Shown here piece by piece: positions 1-9,406 of a stretch of 64,000 bases of DNA; the first letter of the stretch is position 1; each line of letters begins with the position of its first letter. The notes beneath the pieces were generated by a model that saw only the letters and a list, made by a program, of their open reading frames with translations, was not told where the DNA came from and searched no databases. The DNA comes from Pedobacter zeae (GTDB lineage: Bacteria; Bacteroidota; Bacteroidia; Sphingobacteriales; Sphingobacteriaceae): positions 1,054,001 to 1,118,000 of the forward strand of contig NZ_JACIEF010000002.1 in assembly GCF_014196715.1 (NCBI RefSeq). The letters are read 5' to 3'. The position numbers and the translations under genes are program-made.

Positions 1-514
1 CGATATCAGCCAATAACTCGTCAATACTTGTTGAAAGGTCTTCACGCTGCGATAACAGTACATTGAGTTTAGTTTGGCATTGTGCACGGTGTTCAGCAGA
101 TGCGCTTTCACGTTCGGCCTCTTCCTGCATATGGTAAATTTTTAGTGCCAGTATAGAAAGTCTGTCTATTGCCCAGGCCGGACTTTCGGTATTGATTTTG
201 GCATCGGGTAAAGCCTGAACGTCTTTATAAAGGTTTAAAAAATAGCCGTCTATAAATTCTACCATATCGGTACGTACCTGGTTTTGTGCATCGATGCGCC
301 TTTTCCAGCTTAAGCCTTCAACAGGGTCAATCTGGGGGTTACGCACTACATCTTCCATGTGCCATTGGGCAGTATCAATCCAGTTTTTAATGTAAAAAAG
401 ATGCTCTAAACTTTCAGCATCGTATGGGTTTTCAACCGGGTGGTCAATGTCATCAAACTGGTGGTAGTCTGTAATTACCTGATTAAATATACGGTTGGCA
501 ATTTCACTTATCAT
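1..514 (-). CDS. DUF4254 domain-containing protein (partial, C-terminus off window)
   Basis: The reading frame opens with ATG at 514-512 and stays open to the window edge, giving 171 residues that begin MISEIANRIFNQVITDYHQF. This N-terminus and the central segment with INTESPAWAIDRLSILALKI fit the DUF4254 family of Bacteroidota, helical proteins of about 200 residues with no established reaction. In some Bacteroidota they lie next to glycosyltransferase genes, but that side of the locus is outside the window. The missing part is probably only about 30 residues. No signal peptide or membrane segment is visible, so it is probably cytoplasmic. Family call from memory; function unknown. Confidence 0.85.
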   Translation of the reverse strand, partial: MISEIANRIFNQVITDYHQFDDIDHPVENPYDAESLEHLFYIKNWIDTAQWHMEDVVRNPQIDPVEGLSWKRRIDAQNQVRTDMVEFIDGYFLNLYKDVQALPDAKINTESPAWAIDRLSILALKIYHMQEEAERESASAEHRAQCQTKLNVLLSQREDLSTSIDELLADI

Positions 515-535
515 GGGGCAAAGTTATGGTTTTTT

Positions 536-598
536 ACCACAGATTTTCACAGATACACAGATTTAAACTTATCCGTGTTTATCCTTTTTATCTGTGGT
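536..598. repeat. Inverted repeat of the ACCACAGAT type (dispersed-repeat-like)
   Basis: ACCACAGAT at 536-544 faces ATCTGTGGT at 590-598, with internal echoes (TTCACAGATACACAGAT, ATCCGTGTTTATCC). Such CCACAGATTTTCACAGAT strings are often seen between genes in Bacteroidota genomes. It lies just past the polX stop codon and in front of the DUF4254 gene, so it may end transcription or be a REP-like remnant. Confidence 0.5.
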
Positions 599-2277
599 TA
601 ATTTGTTTTTTTGTGGTTAAAGTAAGCTGTAATTTCTTCCAAAGAGAAAGCATTTAAACATTTATCAGTACTTAAGCCACCTTTGCGGGCTACCAGAATG
701 CCGTAATGCATATCGTGGAAACCTTCGGTACGGTGTGCATCGGGGTTTACCGACAATAAAACACCTTTTTCGAGTGCATAACGGTGCCAGCGCCAGTCTA
801 GATCTAAACGTAGCGGATTGGCATTGATTTCGATTACTACCTGGTTGGCCGCACAGGCATCGATAATTTTTTTGTAATCGATGGGGTATCCGGCTCTGCC
901 TAGCAATAAACGACCGGTTGGATGACCTAAAATAGTCGTGTATGGGTTTTCGATAGCTTTTAACAACCGTGCCGTTGCTTTGGCTTCGTCCATGCGCAGG
1001 TTACTGTGCACGGAGGCGACCACAAAATCGAATGTTTTTAGAATGTCTTCAGCATAATCGAGCGATCCATCACTTAAAATATCGCTTTCAATCCCCTTAA
1101 AAATTTTAAACGGCGCGAGTTTTTTATTCAGTTCGTCTATTTCCTGGTGCTGGTCTAAAACTCTCTGTTCGTTCAGGCCTTTGGCATATACTGCAGTTTT
1201 AGAGTGATCGCAGATTCCTAAATACTGAAGATTTAAGTTCTCCTTGCAATACATGGCCATTTGTTCTAAAGTGTGTACACCATCGCTCCAGGTAGAGTGG
1301 TTATGCAAACTGCCTTTTAAATCTTCATATTGGATCAGTTTGGGGAGTTTGTTTGATTTGGCCAGTTCAATTTCGTCAAAATCTTCACGCAGTTCGGGCT
1401 CGATAAAAGCCAATCCAGCTTTGCTGTAAATTTCTTCTTCATTTGCGAAAGGGCCATTACCCGCTAAAGCCAGTACTTTTTCAACGTGTCCGGCATTTCC
1501 GGTTAAAGTAAACCATTGTAAATAAAAAGATGTTTTTTCTGCCACATCGATTTTAATCCTGAGGCCAGCCTCAGTGGTACAAATGAACGAGTTCCCGGCT
1601 TCAATAAGCGAAAGTGTTTCGAAAGCAGGCAAGCTTTGTTTTATGGCATCAGTATTTTCAGTGCCGATTACGATTTCGAGTTCATCAATAATTTCGCATG
1701 CCCTGCGGTATTGACCAGCAAAGCCCAAAAGTGCATTTCCATCAATATTGGCCACCCAGGCAGAAAGTTGGGTAAACAAAGTTTTGGCAAAACCTTCAAC
1801 CTGTGCATATAAAAACCTGCCATTGGCAGCCAACTTAAACTCAATTGCATTTTTAATTTCTTCCTGTGTTTTTAACCCGAAGCCCTTGGCTTCAATCAGG
1901 CGGTTTTCATTACAGGCGTAATAGAGTTCACCGATACTCTCTATCCCAAGCGTTCGCCAAATAATGAAAATCTTTTTTGGACCGATACCTTTAATGCCGA
2001 GCATTTCGACCACGCCCTCAGGTGTTCTTTCGAGGATTTCGTTAAGTTCCTGTAATGCTCCGGTTTGAAGAAGTTCTACTATTTTAGAAGCCAAACCTTT
2101 ACCTATGCCTTCTATTTTATCCAGTTCATCAAGGGGTTTGTCTTTTAAGGCAAAAGGAAGTTTGTCTACTTTAAAATAGGCATTTGCAACTGATTTAATC
2201 TTAAAAGGATTTTCTTCATGCAGTTCCATGAGCTGCGATAAAAGGCGTAAAGTGCGGGCGATGGTCTTATTTTCCAT
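598..2277 (-). CDS. polX: PolX-like protein: HhH and degenerate polymerase-beta core fused to PHP domain
   Basis: The protein has the PolX layout: an N-terminal helical and HhH region (IEGIGKGLASKI and IKGIGPKKIF), a family-X nucleotidyltransferase core at about residues 160-290, and a C-terminal PHP domain from about residue 325. The PHP metal ligands look intact (LHNHSTWSDG, ICDHS, GIESDI, ASVHS, GHPTGR, NPDAHR), which suggests a 3'-5' exonuclease or phosphoesterase. In the polymerase core the usual G-D-x-D catalytic strand after RR...E reads D-E-L-E, so both metal-binding aspartates are glutamates and polymerase activity is doubtful. I start at MENKTIARTL (2277), a family-typical N-terminus; an in-frame ATG at 2307 would add ten unlikely residues. 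Expected role in base-excision repair, if active. Confidence 0.85.
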   Translation of the reverse strand: MENKTIARTLRLLSQLMELHEENPFKIKSVANAYFKVDKLPFALKDKPLDELDKIEGIGKGLASKIVELLQTGALQELNEILERTPEGVVEMLGIKGIGPKKIFIIWRTLGIESIGELYYACNENRLIEAKGFGLKTQEEIKNAIEFKLAANGRFLYAQVEGFAKTLFTQLSAWVANIDGNALLGFAGQYRRACEIIDELEIVIGTENTDAIKQSLPAFETLSLIEAGNSFICTTEAGLRIKIDVAEKTSFYLQWFTLTGNAGHVEKVLALAGNGPFANEEEIYSKAGLAFIEPELREDFDEIELAKSNKLPKLIQYEDLKGSLHNHSTWSDGVHTLEQMAMYCKENLNLQYLGICDHSKTAVYAKGLNEQRVLDQHQEIDELNKKLAPFKIFKGIESDILSDGSLDYAEDILKTFDFVVASVHSNLRMDEAKATARLLKAIENPYTTILGHPTGRLLLGRAGYPIDYKKIIDACAANQVVIEINANPLRLDLDWRWHRYALEKGVLLSVNPDAHRTEGFHDMHYGILVARKGGLSTDKCLNAFSLEEITAYFNHKKTN

Positions 2278-2366
2278 AAGGGGTAAAATTAGGAAATAAT
2301 GCCCCAAATTTTAATCAAGCTTGTTGTTTTCTAAACACAATTTTATTAAGGCGTTGTTTTACTGTT

Positions 2367-2996
2367 ATGAAAGCTATAAAAACCGTTCTGGTAGGGTTGA
2401 GTATAAGTCTGCTTGCCTGCCAAACTGCAAATAAACCAGATGAAAATAAGGCAGATTCAGTAAAAAATACCTCTGCTGGTACTATGCAACCCGTAGATGA
2501 ACGGTTTTTGGTGGTTCCCGGCCGGTCGGTTGGTGAAATAGCTCTTGGTGAAGATATGGCACAGGTTGGTCAAAAGCTTGGAAGACCAGATGCCGGCGAT
2601 GCCGCGATGGGAAAGGCCTGGGGGATTTGGTACAGCGGCGATTCTACGGCTAAACAGCGGGATGAAATTGCCGTTTATTCTTCTTACCGCGATACCAGTA
2701 TGCGCATAAAAGACGTAAAACAGATCAGGATTACCTCAAATACGTTCAAAACAAAGGATGGTTTGGCAACTGGTGCTACTTTTAAAGATATTCAGCCGAA
2801 ATTCCCAAACATCGAAAAAATTTCGACCTATTTAAACGAAAATAAAGATACCGTAACAATTTATGATGCCAAAACAGATGGAATTGGTTTCGAATTTTTA
2901 AAAGGGAAAAGCATTTCTTTAACGGTACATCCGGTAAATACTGCGCTTAACCAAACTTATTTAACCTTGCATCCAGAATGGAAAATAGTGGAATGA
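2367..2996 (+). CDS. Hypothetical lipoprotein
   Basis: 209 residues starting with a lipoprotein signal: a basic start, a hydrophobic stretch and the lipobox LLAC at about residues 15-18, so it is probably anchored to a membrane after cleavage by signal peptidase II. The mature part begins with a charged linker, followed by one globular domain containing VPGRSVGEIALGEDMAQVGQ, similar in style to small periplasmic domains, but I do not recognise a named family. It converges with sppA, with a hairpin-forming repeat between the two stop codons. Function unknown. Confidence 0.75.
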   Translation: MKAIKTVLVGLSISLLACQTANKPDENKADSVKNTSAGTMQPVDERFLVVPGRSVGEIALGEDMAQVGQKLGRPDAGDAAMGKAWGIWYSGDSTAKQRDEIAVYSSYRDTSMRIKDVKQIRITSNTFKTKDGLATGATFKDIQPKFPNIEKISTYLNENKDTVTIYDAKTDGIGFEFLKGKSISLTVHPVNTALNQTYLTLHPEWKIVE

Positions 2997-3009
2997 TTTA
3001 AGAGGTGAA

Positions 3010-3062
3010 ATGGAAAATGGGTGATGTAGCGATATTTTCATTTCCCACCCTCCATTTTCCAT
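3010..3062. terminator. Hairpin between convergent genes
   Basis: ATGGAAAATGGGTG at 3010-3023 can pair with CACCC..CATTTTCCAT at 3046-3062, with a three-base bulge. It lies between the stop codons of the lipoprotein gene and sppA. GATGGAAAATGG also occurs at 11336-11347 after the PspC-like gene, so the arm may belong to a dispersed intergenic repeat. Confidence 0.45.
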
Positions 3063-3084
3063 CTTACGTTATTTCGATCTTACA

Positions 3085-4851
3085 TTATTTTATAACCGCT
3101 TCAAATGGCATCCTGGCCTGGATGCCGGAGCTTGCGATTACCTTTTTCATTTGTTGATAAAGCATATAGTTATCGCCAAGTTCCTGTTTGGTGTAATAGG
3201 TTTTAATTTTGTTGGTGCCATCCTCCATCAGCGATTTCAAAGGATCGATCACATCAGGATATTCCACCACCTTATATTTCTTCAACTTCGCCTTTTTAGC
3301 AGCAGCTTTAATGGCATCGTTAAAACTTCCGATCTTATCTGCCAGGCCAATCTGAACAGCATCCGTACCGATCCAGACATGGCCACCGCCAATGCTGTCG
3401 ATATAGGCTTTACTTTTCTTTCTGCCATCGGCTACTCTGCTTACAAAACCGCTGTAAATTCTATTTAATTCATTTTGTATAATAAACCTTTCTCCTTCCG
3501 TCATAGGGCGGTTTGTGGCCATTATATCGGCATATTTACCGGTTTTAACACCATCAAAGGTAATTCCCAGTTTGTTGGTCATTAAGTTTTGAAAGTTCGG
3601 GATAATACCAAATACCCCAATAGAACCCGTAATGGTATTGGGCTGAACAAAGATGCTATCGGCTGCACAGCCAATATAGTACCCGCCCGATGCGGCTACA
3701 TCACCGAAAGATGCAATAACCGGTTTCTCTTTTTTGGTCAATACTATCTCTCTCCAGATCACATCTGAAGCCAGTGCGCTGCCTCCCGGTGAGTTTACAC
3801 GGAGCACTACCGCTTTAATATCGTCATCTAAGCGGGCCTTCCTGATTGCTCTGGAAATCCGTTCTGAACCGATCTGGTTATCAGAACCTTCACCTCCGCT
3901 AATTTCTCCGTTGGCATAAATTACAGCCACTTTATCTTTTCCTTCGCCTGTATCGGTATTGTTCTTTGCGTAATCGTTAATAGAAACCGAACGGATATTT
4001 TCGCCCCTGGTTCTTCCCGATAAGCCCTTCAATTCTTCTAAAATCTCATCTTTATATTTTAAAGCGTCAATCATTTTAAAATTTACGGCATCCTGTGGCT
4101 GTTGAACTTTATAGTTATCGGCAATAGCGTAAAGACTATCTTTCTGAATGTTTCTGCTCAACGCAATATCAGATAAAAAGGTATTGTACAATCCGCCAAC
4201 GTAAGCGGTAACCTGTTTACGGTTATAGTCGCTCATTTTATCTAAGATGAAGGGCTCAACGGCACTTTTATAGTTTCCTACGCGGATCACCTGCATTTCT
4301 ACACCAACTTTTTCTAAAGTGCCTTTAAAAAAGGTGAGTTCGGAACTAAAACCTTTAAATTCTAATGCGCCTTCCGGATTTAAGTATACTTTATCCGCCA
4401 CCGAAGCGATGTAATAGGCAGCCTGTGTATAAACTTCGCTGTAAGCAATAATTTTTTTATGCGATTTTTTAAAATCGATCAATGCGTTTCTCACTTCGCG
4501 CAAGGTAGCATAACCGGCATTCGGGCTGCTCACATTAATGTAAATGCACTTAATATTATCGTCTGTTTTGGCTTTTTGTAAGGCTTTGATAAAATCGTTC
4601 AAACCTATACCATCTTTTTCTTCACTTCCAACTATAGGCAGGTTCCCGAACGGATTTTTTGGAGTACGCTCGGTAATGGCCTGGTCTAAATTCAGAAACA
4701 ATACCGAGTTGTTAGATACAACAACTGTTTTGTCGCTATCAATTGAAGAAATTAAACCAACAACAACTACGAAGCAGATAATAAATACAATGATTAACGA
4801 TACGAAAAAGCCCAGGATAGAGGCAAATAAATACTTAAAGAATTCTCTCAT
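3085..4851 (-). CDS. sppA: Signal peptide peptidase SppA, 67-kDa type
   Basis: 588 residues with an N-terminal transmembrane anchor (about residues 8-35) and two tandem ClpP-like S49 protease domains, the long form of the family. The catalytic dyad is visible: lysine in GNYKSAVEP (K195) in the first domain and serine in AASGGYY (S388) in the second, followed by the conserved TGSIGVFG. It degrades signal peptides left in the inner membrane after secretion. Length and motifs match the Escherichia coli type. It is divergent from folK with only 40 bases between the start codons. Confidence 0.95.
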   Translation of the reverse strand: MREFFKYLFASILGFFVSLIIVFIICFVVVVGLISSIDSDKTVVVSNNSVLFLNLDQAITERTPKNPFGNLPIVGSEEKDGIGLNDFIKALQKAKTDDNIKCIYINVSSPNAGYATLREVRNALIDFKKSHKKIIAYSEVYTQAAYYIASVADKVYLNPEGALEFKGFSSELTFFKGTLEKVGVEMQVIRVGNYKSAVEPFILDKMSDYNRKQVTAYVGGLYNTFLSDIALSRNIQKDSLYAIADNYKVQQPQDAVNFKMIDALKYKDEILEELKGLSGRTRGENIRSVSINDYAKNNTDTGEGKDKVAVIYANGEISGGEGSDNQIGSERISRAIRKARLDDDIKAVVLRVNSPGGSALASDVIWREIVLTKKEKPVIASFGDVAASGGYYIGCAADSIFVQPNTITGSIGVFGIIPNFQNLMTNKLGITFDGVKTGKYADIMATNRPMTEGERFIIQNELNRIYSGFVSRVADGRKKSKAYIDSIGGGHVWIGTDAVQIGLADKIGSFNDAIKAAAKKAKLKKYKVVEYPDVIDPLKSLMEDGTNKIKTYYTKQELGDNYMLYQQMKKVIASSGIQARMPFEAVIK

Positions 4852-4891
4852 TTAAATGTTTTAATTTTGTGCAGTAAAGATATAAAAATAC

Positions 4892-5398
4892 ATGATGCTT
4901 AATAAAGCTTTAGAGTGCAATACGGTTTATTTGTTACTCGGTGGAAATTTGGGGAGTAGGGAAGAAAATTTAAAACGGGCCATTGCACTATTGGATGAGA
5001 AAATTGGCAAGGTAATATCGGTTTCTTCGTTGTACGAAACTGCAGCCTGGGGCAAAACCGATCAGCCTGCATTTTTAAACCAGGCAGTGGCTTTGCAAAC
5101 CAATTTAAGCGCTTTAGAAGTCTTAGACCGGGCATTAAGTATTGAAGGGGAATTGGGAAGGATAAGAAAAGATAAATGGGGAGAAAGGTTAATTGATATA
5201 GACCTGATCCTTTTTGGTAATGAAATCATCCATGTACCCGATAAGCTTCAGGTACCCCACCCGCATATGCAAAACCGGAAATTTGTAATGGAACCATTAG
5301 CTGAGATTGCACCTGATGTGGTACATCCTGTGCTGGGAGAAACAATTTTATCGATCTTTCTCCATATTAAAGATCCCCTTGAGGTTAAAAAGCTGTAA
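4892..5398 (+). CDS. folK: 2-amino-4-hydroxy-6-hydroxymethyldihydropteridine pyrophosphokinase
   Basis: This HPPK transfers pyrophosphate from ATP to 6-hydroxymethyl-7,8-dihydropterin, the step before dihydropteroate synthase in folate synthesis. Family motifs are present: LLLGGNLGSREENL near the N-terminus, SSLYETAAWG, QPAFLNQAVAL, and the metal- and ATP-binding WGERLIDIDLILFG. The 168 residues are normal length. A -7-like TAATTTTG at 4862-4869 would place the transcript start near 4876, just before the first ATG; the second ATG (4895) is an equally possible start. Cytoplasmic. Confidence 0.95.
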   Translation: MMLNKALECNTVYLLLGGNLGSREENLKRAIALLDEKIGKVISVSSLYETAAWGKTDQPAFLNQAVALQTNLSALEVLDRALSIEGELGRIRKDKWGERLIDIDLILFGNEIIHVPDKLQVPHPHMQNRKFVMEPLAEIAPDVVHPVLGETILSIFLHIKDPLEVKKL

Positions 5399-5452
5399 TT
5401 AAGCAGATTTATATCAGGTCCACCCGGCGCTTATCCTTTACCGAACGAAAAG

Positions 5453-6145
5453 CTAAACCTTATTGGTAGGGGCTACGCCCTTAAAATGAAGAAAAGATAA
5501 CGCAATATACAATACCAAAACGAAAGGTATTGCTGCGAATTTTAGAAAAGCAATCAGGATAACCGATAGAATAAGAAAGATAAATCTGACCTTGTTTTTT
5601 GCCCAGCTTAGATTGCTGAATTTTAAAGAAAATATCCTGATTTCGCTTACCAGCAAAAAACAGGTTACAGCAGTGATGGCAATGAGCAATATGCCCGAGT
5701 AAACTACTTGTGGGTAATCAGCCGCAACATAAGGCAAAGAGCAGATAAACAGCGTATTCATCGGCGTGTTTAAGCCAATAAAATCTTCTGTCTGGCGGGC
5801 ATCATTATTAAATTTAGCCAATCTTAATGCCGAGAAAACAGTGATTAAAAAACCCAGATAAGGAAGGTAAGCAGAAGGATAATCACTTAATTTTAACAAC
5901 TGGAACATCATTGCGCCCGGCAAAAATCCAAAGCTAACCATGTCGGCCAATGAATCGAGGTCTTTCCCAATGGCCGATTTCACATTTAACAAACGGGCCA
6001 CCATACCATCAAAGAAATCGAATATTCCAGATAAAATAACGAAATATGCTGCAGTTTCTAAATTGCCTTTAAAAGCAAAAACGATTCCGATACAACCAGA
6101 AAAGAGGTTTAAACAGGTAATCGCATTAGGAAGATGCCTTTTCAT
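5453..6145 (-). CDS. pssA: CDP-diacylglycerol-serine O-phosphatidyltransferase
   Basis: An integral membrane CDP-alcohol phosphatidyltransferase that makes phosphatidylserine, the precursor of phosphatidylethanolamine. The signature DG-x2-AR-x8-G-x3-D-x3-D is seen as DGMVARLLN..IGKDLDSLAD at about residues 45-67. The rest is mostly transmembrane segments. The N-terminal MKRHLPNAITCLNLFSG is typical of the PssA branch. It lies downstream of rho on the same strand after 131 bases; co-transcription is possible. Confidence 0.93.
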   Translation of the reverse strand: MKRHLPNAITCLNLFSGCIGIVFAFKGNLETAAYFVILSGIFDFFDGMVARLLNVKSAIGKDLDSLADMVSFGFLPGAMMFQLLKLSDYPSAYLPYLGFLITVFSALRLAKFNNDARQTEDFIGLNTPMNTLFICSLPYVAADYPQVVYSGILLIAITAVTCFLLVSEIRIFSLKFSNLSWAKNKVRFIFLILSVILIAFLKFAAIPFVLVLYIALSFLHFKGVAPTNKV

Positions 6146-6276
6146 AAGGTTTAAGGTGTGGGATTTAAGGTGTAGGGTTTTGGATGCAAATCTAGCATAA
6201 AACCTTTAAAGCTGTAAGACTTAAGACACCAAATAGGAAGCCTTAAGCCTTATGCCTTTTACCTTTCGGCCTTAAT
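6146..6276. repeat. Intergenic tract with near-tandem TTTAAGGTGT motifs
   Basis: The spacer between rho and pssA carries two close copies of TTTAAGGTGTGGG/TTTAAGGTGTAGGG at about 6149-6176, then CTTAAGACACC and CCTTAAGCCTT in the opposite sense. It looks like a degenerate dispersed repeat able to fold. No gene was seen. Confidence 0.4.
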
Positions 6277-7995
6277 TTAGCTGTTCATCGAAATTAAGAA
6301 CTCTTCGTTACTTTTTGTTCCTTTTATTTGAGATTGAACAAATTCCATTGCCTCCTGACTGTTCATATCGGCCAGGTGGTTACGTAAAATCCATACACGC
6401 TGTAAGGTATCCCTGTCGTGTAATAAATCGTCGCGACGTGTGCTTGATGCAGTAATATCAATTGCAGGGAAAATACGTTTGTTAGATAATTTACGGTCTA
6501 ACTGAAGCTCCATGTTACCGGTTCCCTTAAATTCTTCGAAGATCACCTCATCCATTTTAGAACCTGTATCGGTTAAGGCTGTAGCTAAAATGGTCAGTGA
6601 ACCGCCATTTTCAATATTACGGGCCGCACCGAAGAAACGTTTTGGTTTATGTAAAGCATTCGCATCAACACCACCTGATAATATTTTACCCGATGCCGGT
6701 GCAGTGGTATTATATGCACGGGCCAAACGTGTAATCGAGTCTAAAAGAATTACCACGTCGTGTCCGCTTTCTACCAAACGTTTCGATTTCTCTAAAACTA
6801 TATTGGCAATTTTAACGTGACGCTCAGCCGGTTCATCAAAAGTTGAGGCAATTACCTCGGCCCTTACGCTACGGGCCATATCGGTAACCTCTTCCGGGCG
6901 CTCATCGATCAATAAGATAATCAGGTAAACTTCCGGGTGGTTTTTGGCAATTGCGTTGGCCACTTCTTTTAATAAATTGGTTTTACCCGTTTTAGGCTGG
7001 GCAACAATTAAACCGCGCTGTCCTTTACCAATCGGCGTAAATAAATCCATAATACGGGTAGAATAATTATTCGTATCCGTAAACAGGTTTAATCTTTCGG
7101 TTGGGAAAAGTGGTGTTAAATAGTCAAAAGGAACGCGATCGCGAACTTCAGCCGGAATTCTGCCGTTAATCGTTTCTACGCGAACCAACGGGAAATATTT
7201 TTCGCCTTCTTTTGGCGGGCGGATACTTCCTTTAACGGTATCGCCGGTTTTTAATCCAAAAAGTTTTATTTGAGACTGAGATACATAAATATCATCAGGA
7301 GAAGTTAAGTAGTTGTAATCTGCAGAGCGCAAGAAACCGTAACCATCAGGCATAATTTCTAAAACACCTTCATTTGTAATTACGTTATCGAAATCCAGGT
7401 TAGAGTAACTGTTTTCGTTTTTGTGGTGGTTGCCACCGCCCGGTTGTTTTTGCTGGCGGTTTTCATCACGTTGTGGTTTTTCCTGTTTTTCTTTTGGCTC
7501 TTGTTTTTGTTTTGGCGCTACCGGAAGTACTTCTGCACTTTCTTCCAGTAAAGCTGATATAGGTTTTACACTTTCTTCAGCTTCAATAATCCTGTCGGGC
7601 TGTTGCTGATGCTGAGGTTCGTCAAATAACGTTACCGCATCTTTTCTTCTTGCGGTTGACGCCGCTGCGGTATCATCTTTAGGTAATCGTGCTCTTTTTT
7701 TAACAGGTTTATCAGCGGTGGCAGCAATAGGCTTATCGGCTACCACTGCAGAAACTGCCGCAGTTTTTGATGCTTTAGCCGCTTTGGTTTTAGGTGCAGG
7801 CGTATTTACAAGGGGCTCGATTTCGCTATATGGATCTGCGCCGGCTTTAGCGGCATTTATGATGTCCTGTTGGTGTAAAAGTACTTCAACAAGGTCTATT
7901 TTTCTTAGGGAGTCGGCACCTTCAATGCCATAGCTTTTTGCCAGCTCACGTAATTCTGTTGTGAGCTTATCATTTAATTCTGTTTTACTAAACAT
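6277..7995 (-). CDS. rho: Transcription termination factor Rho, with long N-terminal insertion
   Basis: Hexameric RNA-dependent ATPase that ends transcription. Domains in order: a Rho_N/SAP-like helical domain (residues 1-50, [10 protein letters not shown]), a long Ala/Lys/Pro/Glu/Gln-rich insertion (about 55-195), a cold-shock-like RNA-binding domain ([13 protein letters not shown], then [10 protein letters not shown]) and the ATPase core with Walker A QPKTGKT at about residues 331-337, [13 protein letters not shown] and [12 protein letters not shown]. At 572 residues it is about 150 longer than the Escherichia coli protein, all in the insertion; this is common in Bacteroidota. It is divergent from pyrF across a 421-base spacer. 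Confidence 0.97.
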   Translation of the reverse strand: MFSKTELNDKLTTELRELAKSYGIEGADSLRKIDLVEVLLHQQDIINAAKAGADPYSEIEPLVNTPAPKTKAAKASKTAAVSAVVADKPIAATADKPVKKRARLPKDDTAAASTARRKDAVTLFDEPQHQQQPDRIIEAEESVKPISALLEESAEVLPVAPKQKQEPKEKQEKPQRDENRQQKQPGGGNHHKNENSYSNLDFDNVITNEGVLEIMPDGYGFLRSADYNYLTSPDDIYVSQSQIKLFGLKTGDTVKGSIRPPKEGEKYFPLVRVETINGRIPAEVRDRVPFDYLTPLFPTERLNLFTDTNNYSTRIMDLFTPIGKGQRGLIVAQPKTGKTNLLKEVANAIAKNHPEVYLIILLIDERPEEVTDMARSVRAEVIASTFDEPAERHVKIANIVLEKSKRLVESGHDVVILLDSITRLARAYNTTAPASGKILSGGVDANALHKPKRFFGAARNIENGGSLTILATALTDTGSKMDEVIFEEFKGTGNMELQLDRKLSNKRIFPAIDITASSTRRDDLLHDRDTLQRVWILRNHLADMNSQEAMEFVQSQIKGTKSNEEFLISMNS

Positions 7996-8416
7996 TCTAA
8001 ATATATATGTTTCAAGAAATTTTTCATTTGTTTATAACGGACGTTTTCTGTTATAAATCTACACAGGCCTAAAAATATTTGTGTTAGCGCAAGCCTGGTT
8101 TTTATTGTGTATAAGTTCTTTGGCTATAAAACATAAATGAGTGCATTAGGGATAATGTTCAAAGTGTTTCATAATTGTTTATAAGCTGAACAAAAGCAAT
8201 TTTTGCTTTTAAAAAATGGTAACAAAAAACAAGTTTTGATAAATTTTTCTGGGATATTCAGATAAACGGTTGAGAAATTATGTTGCAATTGTATGTATTT
8301 GAAACGTAATCTGCAAGCAAAAGTTTAAAATGTTTATAAAAATAATTCTGATGGGGATTATTTTATCGTTCAGAAAAACTTAAAAATCTTCATATTTGCA
8401 GCAAATAAGCCCATAT
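7996..8416. other. Divergent spacer rho/pyrF, 421 bases
   Basis: An AT-rich gap holding the promoters of both genes. A weak -7-like CATATTTG lies at 8393-8400, 17 bases before the chosen pyrF start. I see no ORF, RNA gene or strong hairpin. A long leader on the rho side is possible, since rho is often autoregulated, but I recognise no conserved structure. Confidence 0.4.
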
Positions 8417-9247
8417 ATGACAAAGCAGCAACTTTTTGAGCGGATACAAAAAAAACGTTCGTTTTTATGTGTCGGATTGGATTCCTCATTAGATAAGATC
8501 CCGAAACACCTGTTAAAATATGAAAATCCGATCTTGGAATTCAATAAACAGATTATTGATGCAACTCATGATTTGTGTGTGGCTTATAAGCCCAATACCG
8601 CTTTTTACGAGTGTTATGGTAAAAAGGGTTGGGAAACTCTGATCGAAACCTCGAAATACATTCCACAGGATGTTTTTTCTATTGCAGATGCCAAGCGTGG
8701 CGATATTGGAAATACTTCTGCCATGTATGCCGAAACTTTTTTTAATCCGGCATCATCCGAGATGAGTTTTGATTCGGTTACCGTAGCACCTTACATGGGT
8801 AGCGATTCGATCACGCCGTTTTTAAATTTTAAAGGTAAATGGGTAATCCTTTTGGCTTTAACATCTAACAGTGGGCATGCCGATTTTCAGTTACAGGAGG
8901 TAGGCCAGGATAAACTTTTCGAAAAAGTGATTAAAACCTCACAAAACTGGGCAACTGATGAGCAGATGATGTATGTAGTAGGGGCAACCCGTGGAGCAGC
9001 TTTTGGCGATGTACGTAAACTGGCACCCACCCACTTCCTCCTGGTACCCGGTATTGGCGCGCAGGGGGGCGATTTGAATGAAGTATGTAAATATGGGTTA
9101 AATGCGCAATGCGGATTACTGATCAACTCATCAAGAGGAATTATTTACGCCGGCCAGGGTGAGGACTTTGCCGAAAGGGCAAGGGAAGAAGCTTTAAAAC
9201 TGCAACAGGAAATGGAGCAGATTTTGATCAAAGCGGGGTTGGTATAA
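8417..9247 (+). CDS. pyrF: Orotidine 5'-phosphate decarboxylase, type 2
   Basis: Decarboxylates OMP to UMP, the last step of de novo pyrimidine synthesis. The active-site motif [10 protein letters not shown], typical of the type 2 subfamily, is seen at about residue 90, with the N-terminal [14 protein letters not shown] and the C-terminal [11 protein letters not shown] phosphate-binding loop. I start at [10 protein letters not shown] (8417); an in-frame ATG at 8396 overlaps the -7-like element and would add seven atypical residues. 276 residues is normal for type 2. Cytoplasmic TIM barrel. Confidence 0.95.
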   Translation: MTKQQLFERIQKKRSFLCVGLDSSLDKIPKHLLKYENPILEFNKQIIDATHDLCVAYKPNTAFYECYGKKGWETLIETSKYIPQDVFSIADAKRGDIGNTSAMYAETFFNPASSEMSFDSVTVAPYMGSDSITPFLNFKGKWVILLALTSNSGHADFQLQEVGQDKLFEKVIKTSQNWATDEQMMYVVGATRGAAFGDVRKLAPTHFLLVPGIGAQGGDLNEVCKYGLNAQCGLLINSSRGIIYAGQGEDFAERAREEALKLQQEMEQILIKAGLV

Positions 9248-9406
9248 AAAAAATCATATCAGTTGTCATATTGAGCCTGTATAAATGTACCCTGATGAGG
9301 TTAATGGCTTTTTCATGTGCCAAAAAATCCTAACTACTCCAAAGCAGCACAGAATTTAAACTGATAAGTTAGTTGTAGCCAAATAATAAATTCATTATCT
9401 TCAAGG

